Of a stretch of 64,000 nucleotides of DNA, positions 35,746 through 44,774 are shown piece by piece; the first letter of the stretch is position 1; each line of letters begins with the position of its first letter. A model generated the notes under the pieces. The model was not told where the DNA came from and did no database searches. It was given only the letters and a program-made list of their open reading frames with translations. The position numbers were made by a program, and so were the translations under genes. Source of the DNA: Microbacterium oryzae (GTDB lineage: Bacteria; Actinomycetota; Actinomycetes; Actinomycetales; Microbacteriaceae); contig NZ_CP032550.1 of NCBI RefSeq assembly GCF_009735645.1, positions 992,001 to 1,056,000 of the forward strand. Reading direction: 5' to 3'.

Positions 35746-36869
35746 CGCTCCCCCGTCCGGAAGAGCGTGCGCGTCTCCGGCACGCCATCGTCCACGCGCC
35801 CCGTCGGAGCGATGATCTCCTGCACTCGGCGGCGTCCGTCCTCCGCGCGCTGGCAGTGCACGACGAGATCCACGCTCGCGGCGATCGCGGGCACCACGAA
35901 CTCGCGCCCGATGTTCCGTCCCGCCAGGAGCGGCAGCGCGGCGAGCTTCCCCAGCGCATCGAAGGCGGAGTTGGCGTGGATCGTGGCTGCTCCCGGGATG
36001 CCGGTGTTGAGCGCGAGGAGGAGGTCCAGCGCCTCGGCGTCGCGCACCTCGCCCACGACGATGCGGTCGGGGCGCATCCGCAGCGCCTCCTTCACCAGGC
36101 GGCGGAGCGTGATCTCGCCCGTGCCCTCCAGGCTCGGCTGGCGCCCCTGGAGCGCGACGAGATCGGGCGCATCCACGCCCAGCTCGAACGTCTCCTCGAC
36201 CGTCACGATCCGGTGCGAGGGCGGGCAGGCCGCGATGAGCGCGCCGAGGAGCGTGGTCTTGCCCGCATGCGTGGCGCCGGACACCAGCACGCTGCGCCCG
36301 TGTCGCATCGCGTCACGGAGCAGCGCGGCGGCCTCCGGCGCCAGCGATCCGATCTCCTCCAGCTGCTCCAGGCTCCGCACGTGCGGCAGGAACTTGCGGA
36401 TGTTCACGGCCCAGTGACGCCGCGCGATGCCGCCCAGGACCACATGCAGACGCGAGCCGTCGGGGAGCGCCGCGTCGACGAACGGCTGCGACAGGTCGAT
36501 GCGCCGGCCCGTCGCATGGAGCATCCGCTCCACGAGGTCGCGCACGGCGGAATCGGTGAGCGCCAGCGGGAGGCGCTCGGAGACCCCGTCTCGCGCGACG
36601 AAGATCTTGTCCGGTGCGTTGATCCAGAGCTCCTCCACGGACGGGTCGTCGAGATGCTCCTGCAGCGGGCCGTATCCGGTGACCGCCGCGAGCACCTCGC
36701 GCACGGCCGCCTGCTCGTCGTCGACCGGTGCCAGTCCGCGTGCCAGGGCGAAGTCGTTGTGCCGACGCACCTCCGCCTGCGCGATCCGGCGCACGGCGTC
36801 GGGCACCCGCGAGGGATCGGTCTGGTCGGCTCTCAGCCGGTCCCGGACTCGCTCGGCGACGACGCTCAT
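35736..36869 (-). CDS. tadA: TadA/CpaF-type secretion ATPase
   Basis: The start was set at ATG 36869 (MSVVAERVRDRLRADQT); ATG 36899 is in frame. The 377 residues show a CpaF-type hexameric ATPase: the N-terminal EEVRR-like helical region, Walker A GATHAGKTTLL, the Asp box VTVEETFELGV, Walker B RPDRIVVGEVRDAEALDLLL, and the His box GAATIHANSAFDALGKL. It powers Flp pilus assembly. It is the first Tad gene of a seven-gene run. No prepilin peptidase or CpaE-type gene is present in the window, so those parts lie elsewhere. Confidence 0.93.
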   Translation of the reverse strand: MSVVAERVRDRLRADQTDPSRVPDAVRRIAQAEVRRHNDFALARGLAPVDDEQAAVREVLAAVTGYGPLQEHLDDPSVEELWINAPDKIFVARDGVSERLPLALTDSAVRDLVERMLHATGRRIDLSQPFVDAALPDGSRLHVVLGGIARRHWAVNIRKFLPHVRSLEQLEEIGSLAPEAAALLRDAMRHGRSVLVSGATHAGKTTLLGALIAACPPSHRIVTVEETFELGVDAPDLVALQGRQPSLEGTGEITLRRLVKEALRMRPDRIVVGEVRDAEALDLLLALNTGIPGAATIHANSAFDALGKLAALPLLAGRNIGREFVVPAIAASVDLVVHCQRAEDGRRRVQEIIAPTGRVDDGVPETRTLFRTGERWR

Positions 36870-36943
36870 GACGGGGGTCACCCGGCCATCCTCACTCAAC
36901 CGGCGAAACAGCCCCGGAACTTATCCACAGGCGCCGCCAGCGG

Positions 36944-38194
36944 CTAGGCGGCGCGGGCGCGGGCCATCCGCTGCACCGTGCGCACCACCCCGCGCAGCGG
37001 CACGCCCACCACACCCGCGAGCACACCCGAGGGCGAGCGGTCGAGCGGGCCGAGCACCTGCTTCCGCTCCCACGCATCGCGCAGCATCCCGCCTCGCCGA
37101 GACCAGGAAGCTCGGGGCGGAAGCACCCCCGCCCGCCGCAGGCCGACGAGCTCAGCGAGCTGCTCGCGCCAGTCGTCATCGCCCGCCGAGTGCAGGTAGT
37201 TGTCGATCCGCCAGCGCGGTTCGGCATGGCGGAACCGGCGCGCGACCACATCGTCCTCGTCGCCGAGGAGCCCGCTGCCCGCGAAGACGAGATTGATCAT
37301 CTCCGCCGACACCCCGAAGGTGTCGAGGGCGAGCACCGGGATCTCTCGCGCGACCGCCTCGATCGCGGCGGTCGAGCTCACCGTCAGCAGCCCCTCGGCC
37401 TCGTCGAGGGCCTCCGCCATCGGCGCGGTCGAGAGCACGACGTTCGGCGGCAGCACCCCGAGGGCGGCGAGCAGGTCGGGGTACGCGTCGGTCTCGTCGT
37501 GCGTCTGCCGTTCCCCCGCGGTGGCGCGCAGCTTCACGACGACCCGGCGCTCGGGATGGGCCTCGGCGGCCCGCACGAGGAGACGCGCGACCCGCTCACG
37601 GTCACCGCGCTCGCGTGGGACGACGGCCTGCGCGGCGAAGACGAGATCGGTGCCCCCGTGTCCTGCGCGCTCGTCGCCACCCCCCTGCAGAAACGGCAGC
37701 GTCGCCAGCGCGAAGCGCTGCGTCACCGCGTCGCCGTGCTCCGCGGCGAGAGCGGCGAACTCCCGCCGCTCCCGGTGCGAGTGCAGCACGAGCAGGTCGC
37801 ACTGCGCGCGGTAGACGAGCGCCTTGCGGGTGGCGGGGATGGCGATGCCGGGCAGTCCCGAGACGATCACCGGCCGCGGGTGCAGCTCCGCGACCTCGCG
37901 GGCGAGCACCCGGACCACGGGGCCGCGCGCGGCGAGGAGGACGGCCGCGGGCGGATCGGCCCGCAGGCGCTCGAGCAGGCCCGAGAGGTTCCTCCGGGTG
38001 ACCGCCTCCTCCGGCACACCGCTGCCGCAAAGCGCCGCTCGCTGCTGAGCGGGGCTGGCGACGAGCGGCGTCTCCAGCACGACGAGCTCCGGGCGCCATC
38101 CGTCCCCGGCTGATCCGAGCGTCGCCGCTGCCCACTTCACGTAGGAGTCGGAGTCGGCGACGGCGAGGAGGCGCGGGCGACGGTCCCGCGTCAC
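36944..38194 (-). CDS. DUF6716-like putative glycosyltransferase
   Basis: The GTG start at 38194 overlaps the NeuB stop (GTGA) and gives 416 residues; a longer frame reads antisense-like Arg-rich sequence and was rejected. It looks like a GT-B-fold transferase: PRLLAVADSDSYVKWAAATL at the N-terminus, then VIVSGLPGIAIPATRKALVY, and a late LLTVSSTAAIEAVAREIPVL like a nucleotide-sugar-binding region of capsule transferases. From memory, DUF6716 proteins sit beside NeuB-type genes in Microbacteriaceae. It is the last gene of the four-gene nonulosonic acid operon and probably uses the CMP-sugar made there. Confidence 0.6.
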   Translation of the reverse strand: MTRDRRPRLLAVADSDSYVKWAAATLGSAGDGWRPELVVLETPLVASPAQQRAALCGSGVPEEAVTRRNLSGLLERLRADPPAAVLLAARGPVVRVLAREVAELHPRPVIVSGLPGIAIPATRKALVYRAQCDLLVLHSHRERREFAALAAEHGDAVTQRFALATLPFLQGGGDERAGHGGTDLVFAAQAVVPRERGDRERVARLLVRAAEAHPERRVVVKLRATAGERQTHDETDAYPDLLAALGVLPPNVVLSTAPMAEALDEAEGLLTVSSTAAIEAVAREIPVLALDTFGVSAEMINLVFAGSGLLGDEDDVVARRFRHAEPRWRIDNYLHSAGDDDWREQLAELVGLRRAGVLPPRASWSRRGGMLRDAWERKQVLGPLDRSPSGVLAGVVGVPLRGVVRTVQRMARARAA

Positions 38195-39063
38195 GTCGTG
38201 ACGCGACGCAGCTTCGCCATCGGCGCGAGCTCGCCCTCGTATACGCGCTTGACCCCGTCCCCGAGGGCCGCCTCGATGACGCGGATGTCCCGGACAAGAT
38301 GCTGCAGGCCCGCCGGCTCGAGGGATGCGGCGTGGTCCGAGCCCCACATCGTGCGATCGAGGGTGACGTGGCGCTCGACGGCCACCGCTCCGAGGGCGAC
38401 GGCCGCCAGCGACACCTGCAGGCCGCGCTCGTGCCCCGAGTAGCCCACGGGCACGCCGGGGTACCGGTCGCGAAGCGAGGGGATCATGCGGAGGTTCGCC
38501 TCCTCCGGCTCCATCGGGTACGTCGAGGTCGCGTGCATGAGGAGCAGCCGGTCGGTGCCGAGCACCTCGATCGCGGCGTCGATCTGCTCGGTCGTCGACA
38601 TGCCGGTGGAGAGGATGACCGTCTTGCCCGTGTCGCGGAGTGCGCGGAGCAGCCCGTGGTCGGTCAGGCACGCCGATGCGACCTTGTGGGCGGCGACGCC
38701 GAGGTCCTCGAGGAACGCCACGCTCGGCTCATCCCACGGGGAGGCGAACCACTGCAGTCCGCGCAGCACGGCGTGATCGGAGACCTCGATGTACTGCTCG
38801 CGGTCGAACTCCACCCGTCGGCGGTAGTCGAGGTACGTCATCGTGCCCCACGGCGTCTCCCGCGGGACGTCGCGCATGTGCGCGGGCGTCGCGAGCTCGG
38901 GGGTGCGCTTCTGGAACTTCACGGCCTGGGCGCCCGCGTCGGCGGCGACGTCGATGAGGCGCTTGGCGAGCTCGACGTCGCCGTTGTGGTTGAGGCCGAT
39001 CTCGGCGATGACGTAGGCGGGTCGGCCTCCGCCGATCACACGCTGCCCGATGCTGACGGTCAT
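38191..39063 (-). CDS. NeuB-type nonulosonic acid synthase (no SAF domain)
   Basis: The enzyme condenses an N-acyl hexosamine with phosphoenolpyruvate to a nine-carbon sialic-type acid. The 290 residues show the NeuB TIM barrel: YVIAEIGLNHNGDVELAKRL, AQAVKFQKRTPE, TVILSTGMSTTEQIDAA, LLMHATSTYPMEPEEANLR, PVGYSGHERGLQVSLAA and ERHVTLDRTMWGSDHA. The usual C-terminal SAF/antifreeze-like domain of NeuB (total about 345 residues) is missing. The start ATG overlaps the NeuA-like stop by 4 bp. Which nonulosonic acid is made cannot be told. Confidence 0.88.
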   Translation of the reverse strand: MTVSIGQRVIGGGRPAYVIAEIGLNHNGDVELAKRLIDVAADAGAQAVKFQKRTPELATPAHMRDVPRETPWGTMTYLDYRRRVEFDREQYIEVSDHAVLRGLQWFASPWDEPSVAFLEDLGVAAHKVASACLTDHGLLRALRDTGKTVILSTGMSTTEQIDAAIEVLGTDRLLLMHATSTYPMEPEEANLRMIPSLRDRYPGVPVGYSGHERGLQVSLAAVALGAVAVERHVTLDRTMWGSDHAASLEPAGLQHLVRDIRVIEAALGDGVKRVYEGELAPMAKLRRVTT

Positions 39064-40253
39064 GTTCGCTCCTTCTCGAGTGCTCGGGGGGATGGCCGAA
39101 GGGCGCGTGCGCGGAGCACGCGGTCGGCGAGATCGCGGACGGCGCCGGCGCCGCCCGGACGGTCCACCACGACGCGGGCCGCGGCGAGGACGAGGGGATG
39201 CGCGTCAGGGACGGCCACCGGCCATCCGACGATCTCGAGGCACGCGAGGTCGTTGACGTCGTTGCCGAGGTAGGCGACGCGCGAAAGCGGCACTCCGGCG
39301 GCTTCCGCCCACTCGCGCAGCGCCGCGGCCTTGCGACGCCGCCCCTGGATGACGTCCACCCGGAGCTTCCGGGCGCGGGCGGCGACGACGGGGTTCGTCT
39401 CGGTCGACAGGATGAGCACCGGGATGCCCGCGTCGCGCAGCAGCGCGACGCCCATGCCGTCGGACCGGCTCACCGTCACGGCCTCGGCGCCGGACTGCGA
39501 GACGATCACGGTGTCGTCGGTGTGCACGCCGTCGAAGTCGGTCACCACCGCATCGACGTCGACCGCGACGGGGAGGTCGACGAGCGGCGCGAGGGCGCGC
39601 GCGGCTTCCAGCTCGGTCTCGGTGTCGATCTCGATCGCGGTGCGCTCCGGCACCGCGGCCACCTCGGTGCGGCCGAAGAAGCGGTGCCCGGCGGTGCGGA
39701 AGCCCGCGGCGTCGAGCACGTAGAAGGCACCGGTCTCCCGGTAGTGCGGTGCGCGGTCCTGGCGGCGGGGACGGTGCGCGGCGTCGTGGGCGACCGCGAT
39801 CGCCGCACCGTCGCCATCCGTCGCCCAGAGGAACGCGTACGTCTCCACCGCGGAGAAGACCACGTCGCTTCGGCCTCCGCGCACCCGGTCGATCGCGGCC
39901 TCGAGCGGCGCGACGGGGATGAACGGCGAGGTCGCCTGCAGGAACACGACGACGCCGACGTCGACGCCGTCCGCGCCGAGCTCATCGAGGGCGTGCCGGA
40001 GCGCACTCTCCGACGACGCGGTGTCACCCGCGATCTCGTCGGGGCGCCGGATGGTCTCCGCTCCCCATTCCCTGGCCACGCCCGCGATCTCGTCGTCGTC
40101 GGTGCTCACCACCACGCGATCGACCGACGGGCACCGCTGGGCGGCGTCGATGGCCCGGGCGACGAGGGGCACCCCGCCCACGCGCCGCAGGTTCTTGCGG
40201 AGGACGCCCTTGGATCCGCCGCGCGCGGGGATGATCGCGACGACCTCGCTCAC
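39060..40253 (-). CDS. CMP-nonulosonate cytidylyltransferase fused to a KdsC-like HAD phosphatase
   Basis: The GTG start at 40253 overlaps the upstream stop by 4 bp and gives 397 residues. Residues 1 to about 225 are a NeuA-type CMP-sugar synthetase (VVAIIPARGGSKGVLRKNL, SVDRVVVSTDDDEIAG, VVFLQATSPFIP). Residues about 230-390 are a KdsC/YrbI-like HAD phosphatase with VVTDFDGVHTDD, a Lys in RRRKAAALREW, and VAYLGNDVNDLACLEIVG, all key residues present. The same two-domain plan is known from animal CMP-sialate synthetases and some bacteria. The phosphatase could remove the 9-phosphate of the NeuB product before activation. It is coupled to NeuB by a 4-bp overlap. Confidence 0.9.
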   Translation of the reverse strand: MSEVVAIIPARGGSKGVLRKNLRRVGGVPLVARAIDAAQRCPSVDRVVVSTDDDEIAGVAREWGAETIRRPDEIAGDTASSESALRHALDELGADGVDVGVVVFLQATSPFIPVAPLEAAIDRVRGGRSDVVFSAVETYAFLWATDGDGAAIAVAHDAAHRPRRQDRAPHYRETGAFYVLDAAGFRTAGHRFFGRTEVAAVPERTAIEIDTETELEAARALAPLVDLPVAVDVDAVVTDFDGVHTDDTVIVSQSGAEAVTVSRSDGMGVALLRDAGIPVLILSTETNPVVAARARKLRVDVIQGRRRKAAALREWAEAAGVPLSRVAYLGNDVNDLACLEIVGWPVAVPDAHPLVLAAARVVVDRPGGAGAVRDLADRVLRARALRPSPRALEKERT

Positions 40254-41161
40254 CGCACGCTCCCCACCGCGCGCTGCCGCGGCGGCTCGGTGCGCAGGCG
40301 CGCCCTCGAGCCGGCGAGGACGAGGGGAAGCGTCGTCAGCGTGCTGGAGGGGAGCGTGAAGATGTCGCGGAGGTCGGGCGCACCGGCGAGTACGAGCTCG
40401 ACGGGGAGGTGCGTCGGCCTGACCTCCACCATGCCGACCTCCGAGACCGCGCGCAGCTGCTCGGGGGTCTCCCGGCGGTGCGGCAGGTACACGACGGGTC
40501 CATCGATCGTGGTCGCCCGCACCCAGCGCAGGTAGTCCAGCGTCGGCATCCGCCCGTCGACGGGGCGCGCGCTTCCGAGAACGACCCGCGGCCCGAGGGC
40601 TGCACCGGCGCGCGCGGTCGACCGCGTCCATCCGAAGTCATGACGCCGCATCTCGACGCCCCAGCCGTGAAGCATCGTCGCGCGCTCGGCGAGGTCGAAC
40701 GCCGTGAAGAACGAGACCCGCCCCTGCAGGGCACGCCGCAGCACGATCTCGAGGGCCGCCGGCGCGGTCGCCCGGGTCAGGCCGCGCTCCTCCACGTGCG
40801 GCCGCGCGTACGGGCGTCGCCCGAGCATCGTGTCGGCGAACGGCAGCACGTGGGCTCCATCGTCGAGGAAGGTGATGCGAGACGGACGGAGGACCGCGGC
40901 CGCCAGGCGGAACTGGCCGGAGAACCCGTCGCCCACCAGCCAGTGACCGTGCTGCGCGAGGAGGCGCCATGGAATGCCGAGGTACGGCGCCATGGCACCG
41001 AGCAGGGCATCCCGCCGGCGCAGCTCCGTCGCCGTCTCGGGGATCTGGTCGGTGAGCCGGCACGCGACGGGAACCGCCGTCCCGTGCGCGGCCGCCCATT
41101 CCGCCGCGCCCAGCAGCTGCAGCGGGGACTCCACCCATGCGAGGACGTCGTCGCGACCCAT
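40250..41161 (-). CDS. Polysialyltransferase-like protein
   Basis: The start was chosen at ATG 41161, which has a GGAGATGAG ribosome binding site just upstream; a longer frame from 41188 lacks one. The product has 303 residues. VLAWVESPLQLLGAAEWAAA resembles the start of bacterial sialyl/polysialyltransferases, RITFLDDGAHVLPFADTML carries the conserved D-D-G, and VVYLPHRRETPEQLRAVSE contains the expected Y-x-P-H-R-R segment. It is the first gene of the nonulosonic acid operon, ahead of NeuA-, NeuB- and DUF6716-like genes. A transferase using the CMP-sugar made by the operon is likely; the acceptor is unknown. Confidence 0.65.
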   Translation of the reverse strand: MGRDDVLAWVESPLQLLGAAEWAAAHGTAVPVACRLTDQIPETATELRRRDALLGAMAPYLGIPWRLLAQHGHWLVGDGFSGQFRLAAAVLRPSRITFLDDGAHVLPFADTMLGRRPYARPHVEERGLTRATAPAALEIVLRRALQGRVSFFTAFDLAERATMLHGWGVEMRRHDFGWTRSTARAGAALGPRVVLGSARPVDGRMPTLDYLRWVRATTIDGPVVYLPHRRETPEQLRAVSEVGMVEVRPTHLPVELVLAGAPDLRDIFTLPSSTLTTLPLVLAGSRARLRTEPPRQRAVGSVR

Positions 41162-41368
41162 CTCATCTCCTGTCGCTCGTGCGTCCACGTTCTGCGCGAC
41201 GAATGAACGCGAGCCGGTCGGCAGGCGGCGGGCGCGCGTCCGACCGGTGAACGATGGGTGCGTCCGGAGGCGCTACCCCGCGCGCCGCGATTGCGCAATG
41301 CCCTGTCCCGTGCCCGCTCGTCGGTGGGTTACTGAAGCCACGCAAGCGAGCTCGAAAGGAACACAGCA

Positions 41369-42343
41369 ATGAGCACTCCCCCGAACTCCCCGGGCGTCGG
41401 CCGCGACGACCCGAACGCGAACGAACCAGACCGTGTCCGCGACGAGCAGGGCCGCACGTGGGTGCGCGAGGGCGGCACCCCGTCGACGCCCGCCTCCCGC
41501 GAGCCGGATGGCACGCACGGCTCCTACATCGGACACGACGGCGACGCCGGATACCGCAGCGACGAGCCGACCCAGGCCTATGACGTGCGCTCGGCCGACG
41601 ACAACGGCAACGACGACGACCAGAGCGACCGCCCGGGTCGCCGCGACCGCGATCGCCGCGGCACCGCCGCCGTCGCAGCGGGCGATTCCGACGGACACTC
41701 TCGCGATGACAACACGCGCTCGCACGCGGGGGCCGCGGCGGGCGGCGCCGCCGCGGGAGCCGCCCTCGGCGGCAGGCCTGCACGCGAGGAGGTCGTCCGG
41801 CGCGAGAAGGAGGAGTTCGGCGGCATGAAGTTCGGCTCGGCCTTCTTCGGATGGCTGTGCGCGATGGGCATGACCGTCCTCCTCACCGCGCTGGTCGCGG
41901 GAGCGGGCGCGGCGCTCGGCCTCGGCGCGAACGTCGATCCCGAGCAGGCCGCCGACGAGGCGACGCAGAACGCGGACACCATCGGGATCGCCGGTGCGAT
42001 CGCCGTGGCGGTCATCCTGCTCGTCTCGTACTACGCGGGCGGCTACGTCGCCGGCCGGATGGCCCGGTTCAGCGGCGTGAAGCAGGGCATCGCGGTGTGG
42101 CTGTGGGCGATCATCATCGCCATCATCATCGCCATCATCACGGCGATCGCCGGCGCGCAGTGGAACATCCTCGCCAACGTGAACACCTTCCCCCGCCTGC
42201 CCTTCAGCGAGGGCGAGCTGACCACCGCCGGGATCATCACCGCGGTCGTCGCGCTGCTCGTCAGCCTCGTCGGCGCGATCCTCGGCGGCATCGCCGGCAT
42301 GCGCTACCACCGCAAGGTCGACCGCGTCGGCTTCGGCGCCTGA
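41369..42343 (+). CDS. Membrane protein with long acidic, disordered N-terminus
   Basis: This is a 324-residue protein with a GAAAGGA ribosome binding site. The first about 150 residues are hydrophilic, Asp/Asn/Arg-rich and probably cytoplasmic, without repeats. Four hydrophobic helices follow: AMGMTVLLTALVAGAGAALG, IAVAVILLVSYYAGGYVAG, WAIIIAIIIAIITAIAGAQW and AVVALLVSLVGAILGGIAGM. It resembles small actinobacterial TIGR04086-type membrane proteins. No enzymatic motif is present. It is divergent from the nonulosonic acid operon and converges on the catalase gene, with a shared terminator. Confidence 0.8.
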   Translation: MSTPPNSPGVGRDDPNANEPDRVRDEQGRTWVREGGTPSTPASREPDGTHGSYIGHDGDAGYRSDEPTQAYDVRSADDNGNDDDQSDRPGRRDRDRRGTAAVAAGDSDGHSRDDNTRSHAGAAAGGAAAGAALGGRPAREEVVRREKEEFGGMKFGSAFFGWLCAMGMTVLLTALVAGAGAALGLGANVDPEQAADEATQNADTIGIAGAIAVAVILLVSYYAGGYVAGRMARFSGVKQGIAVWLWAIIIAIIIAIITAIAGAQWNILANVNTFPRLPFSEGELTTAGIITAVVALLVSLVGAILGGIAGMRYHRKVDRVGFGA

Positions 42344-42353
42344 CACCCGTCAA

Positions 42354-42394
42354 CGGAATCGGGCCCCTCGCGCGAAGCGAGGGGCCCGATTCCG
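42354..42394. terminator. Bidirectional hairpin terminator
   Basis: An 18-bp perfect stem, CGGAATCGGGCCCCTCGC (42354-42371) with GCGAGGGGCCCGATTCCG (42377-42394), and a GCGAA loop lie between the convergent membrane-protein and catalase genes. It serves both directions. Confidence 0.85.
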
Positions 42395-42405
42395 TGTGCG
42401 GCGAG

Positions 42406-44070
42406 TCAGCGCTCGACGACGACGTGCTCGTTCGGCACGACGTGCGTCATCTTGAGCCCCGTCACATCGCGCGGGCCGTTGGCCCCGAGGTTCGCCAGGC
42501 GCTGCAGCTCCTCCTCGTTCAACGTCTGCGACTGAAGCGGCTCGAGATGCCGGACGTCGTCGACGGAGATGCCGAGGCCCTCGCCCACGCGCAGGCCGAG
42601 CTCGTCGTCGACCATGAGGAAGTGCCACACCATGCGCTCCTGCACGGCGCGCGCGGCCTGCCCGATGAGCGTGACGAAGTTGAGGACGAGGTCGTCCTTC
42701 TCCCACTGCTCGAGCAGCTGGTAGCGCTGCCCCGCCTGCGTGTAGTCGTTCGTCCGCGGGATGCGCTGGCGCGTGAGGCGGCCGGTGATCTCGGGGCCCT
42801 GCTCGTCGCGGGTCGGGTACTCCGCTTCGCGGAGGCCCCCCGTGATCGAGGGCTCGTAGTTCACGTGCGGGTTCTGCCCCTCGCCGAGATCCACGCCGTA
42901 CGACATCTGGCCGCCGCGCTGATTGGTCGCCACGCGCGCGTTGCGGGGTGCGTTCACCGGCAGCTGCAGATAGTTCGGACCCACCCGGTAGCGCTGGGTG
43001 TCGGAGTACGAGAACGTCCGCCCGACCAGCATCTTGTCGTCGGAGAAGTCCAGGCCGTCCACGAGCACGCCGGTGCCGAACGAGATCTGCTCGTTCTCGT
43101 CGTGGTGGTCCGACACGTTGTGCGTGAGGGTCATCGTGCCGACGAGCTTCGGCTCGAACTCGTTCTCCGGCCACACCTTGGTGTCGTCGAGCGGGTCGAA
43201 GTCGAGCTCGGGGTGCTCGTCGTCGCTCATGAGCTGCACGTACAGATCCCACTGCGGGTGGTCGCCGCGCTCGATCGCCTCGTAGAGGTCCTTCGACGCG
43301 TGCCCGAGGTCATCCGCCTGGATGTTCGCGGCGTCGGCGGCGGTGAGGCTCGCGACCCCGGCGCGCGGGATCCAGTGATATTTCACGAGATGCGTCTCGC
43401 CGTCGGCGTTGACCCACTTGTACGTGTTCACACCGAACCCCTGCATCGTCCGGTAGTTCGCAGGGATGCCGCGCGGGCTGAACAGGTTCACCAGCATGTG
43501 CATCGCCTCGGGCGTCTGCGACATGAAATCGAAGATGCGCGCAGGCTCTTGTCGGAAGGTCACCGGGTCGGGCTTCAGCGCGTGGATGACGTCGGGGAAC
43601 TTGATCGCGTCGCGGATGAAGAACACCGCGAGGTTGTTGCCGACGAGGTCCCAGTTGCCGTCCTCGGTGTAGAACTTCACCGCGAAGCCGCGGGGGTCGC
43701 GCGCTGCCTCAGACGAGTCCCGCCCGCCGATGACGGTCGAGAAGCGGATGGCCACATCGGTCCTCTTGCCGGCCTCCGAGAAGAGCTTCGCCCGGGTGTA
43801 GGTCGCGATCGGCTCGTCGCCCCACCGTCCGGTCGCCTCGAAGTGCCCGAACGCGACGGCGCCGCGCGCATGCACGACGCGCTCGGGGATGCGCTCCCGG
43901 TCGAAGTGGCTGATCTTCTCCAGGAACTGGTAGTTCTCGAGGGTGGCGGGGCCTCGGGCTCCCACCGTGCGCTGATTCTGATTGTCGTAGACGGGATGGC
44001 CCTGGCGGTTGGTGAGAATCGGACGGTCCTCTTCGCTCGGCTCCGGCCCCTGGGACGCGACATCTGTCAT
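42406..44070 (-). CDS. Heme catalase
   Basis: The enzyme disproportionates hydrogen peroxide. ATG 44070 ([16 protein letters not shown]) gives 554 residues, the large-monofunctional size. Motifs are [20 protein letters not shown] with the active-site His, [23 protein letters not shown] with the conserved Asn, and the proximal [15 protein letters not shown] with the heme-ligand Tyr. The gene is divergent from the PPOX-like gene. No FurA-type regulator is nearby. A longer frame runs antisense to the neighbouring gene and was rejected. Confidence 0.97.
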   Translation of the reverse strand: MTDVASQGPEPSEEDRPILTNRQGHPVYDNQNQRTVGARGPATLENYQFLEKISHFDRERIPERVVHARGAVAFGHFEATGRWGDEPIATYTRAKLFSEAGKRTDVAIRFSTVIGGRDSSEAARDPRGFAVKFYTEDGNWDLVGNNLAVFFIRDAIKFPDVIHALKPDPVTFRQEPARIFDFMSQTPEAMHMLVNLFSPRGIPANYRTMQGFGVNTYKWVNADGETHLVKYHWIPRAGVASLTAADAANIQADDLGHASKDLYEAIERGDHPQWDLYVQLMSDDEHPELDFDPLDDTKVWPENEFEPKLVGTMTLTHNVSDHHDENEQISFGTGVLVDGLDFSDDKMLVGRTFSYSDTQRYRVGPNYLQLPVNAPRNARVATNQRGGQMSYGVDLGEGQNPHVNYEPSITGGLREAEYPTRDEQGPEITGRLTRQRIPRTNDYTQAGQRYQLLEQWEKDDLVLNFVTLIGQAARAVQERMVWHFLMVDDELGLRVGEGLGISVDDVRHLEPLQSQTLNEEELQRLANLGANGPRDVTGLKMTHVVPNEHVVVER

Positions 44071-44224
44071 GGAAAACCCTCTCGTGGCGTGGTCGGGGTA
44101 CGGCCACACGCTAGGTGCGATGCCCGCCCCCGTCGAGGGTCGCCGCGAGACTGGCCACGAGACGGCTGCCCGACTACCCTTCTCCACCCGCCGTGTCCTC
44201 AGACAGCTCTGACACGCTGAGCAG

Positions 44225-44602
44225 GTGATCAACGACGCCGGTCTCGCGTTCCTCTCCGAGCGCCACCTCGCGACCCTCTCCACCCTCGGCCGCGACGGCC
44301 GCATCCACGCCGTGCCGGTGGGCATGACCTACCGCGACGGCGTCGTGCGCGTCATCGGCTCCGGCGGCACGCAGAAGTTCGTGAACGCCGCGCGAGCGGG
44401 TCGGGCGACGGTGAGCACCGTCGACGGCGCCCGCTGGCTGAGCTTCGAGGGAGCCGCCCGCGTGAGCGACGACCCCGACGCGGTCGCCCTCGCCGTGGCG
44501 ATGTACGCCGAGCGGTACCGGCAGCCGCGTGAGAACCCCCGCCGCGTGGTGCTCGAGATCGAGGTCGACCGCGTGCTCGGCTCCCCCGCCCTGCGCGGCT
44601 GA
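44225..44602 (+). CDS. PPOX-class flavin- or F420-dependent protein
   Basis: The product has 125 residues with GTG start. [20 protein letters not shown] and [20 protein letters not shown] are the split-barrel pattern of the pyridoxamine 5'-phosphate oxidase-like family, and [20 protein letters not shown] continues the fold. Such small proteins bind FMN or F420 and carry out redox steps whose substrates are mostly unknown. The closest named class is the TIGR03618/F420-dependent one. It lies between the catalase and tRNA-Leu. Confidence 0.82.
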   Translation: MINDAGLAFLSERHLATLSTLGRDGRIHAVPVGMTYRDGVVRVIGSGGTQKFVNAARAGRATVSTVDGARWLSFEGAARVSDDPDAVALAVAMYAERYRQPRENPRRVVLEIEVDRVLGSPALRG

Positions 44603-44646
44603 CCCCGCTTTCGACCGGGATTCCGCGCCGTAGACTGATAAGACCC

Positions 44647-44728
44647 GCGGGAGTGGTGAAACTGGCAGACACGCAGGATTTAGGTTCCTGTGCCTCCGGG
44701 CGTGGGGGTTCGATTCCCCCCTTCCGCA
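44647..44728 (+). tRNA. tRNA-Leu (anticodon TAG)
   Basis: The gene is 82 nt long with a long variable arm, as expected for Leu. The acceptor GCGGGAG pairs with CTTCCGC, followed by discriminator A; no CCA is encoded. The anticodon stem CAGGA/TCCTG flanks the loop TTTAGGT, giving anticodon TAG for CTA codons. The T arm contains GGTTCGATTCC. It lies 46 bp before the DedA-type gene. Confidence 0.95.
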
Positions 44729-44774
44729 CAGGGCGCGATCCCCGTCGCGGCCGTTTCCTGACATCCGGAGCTCC

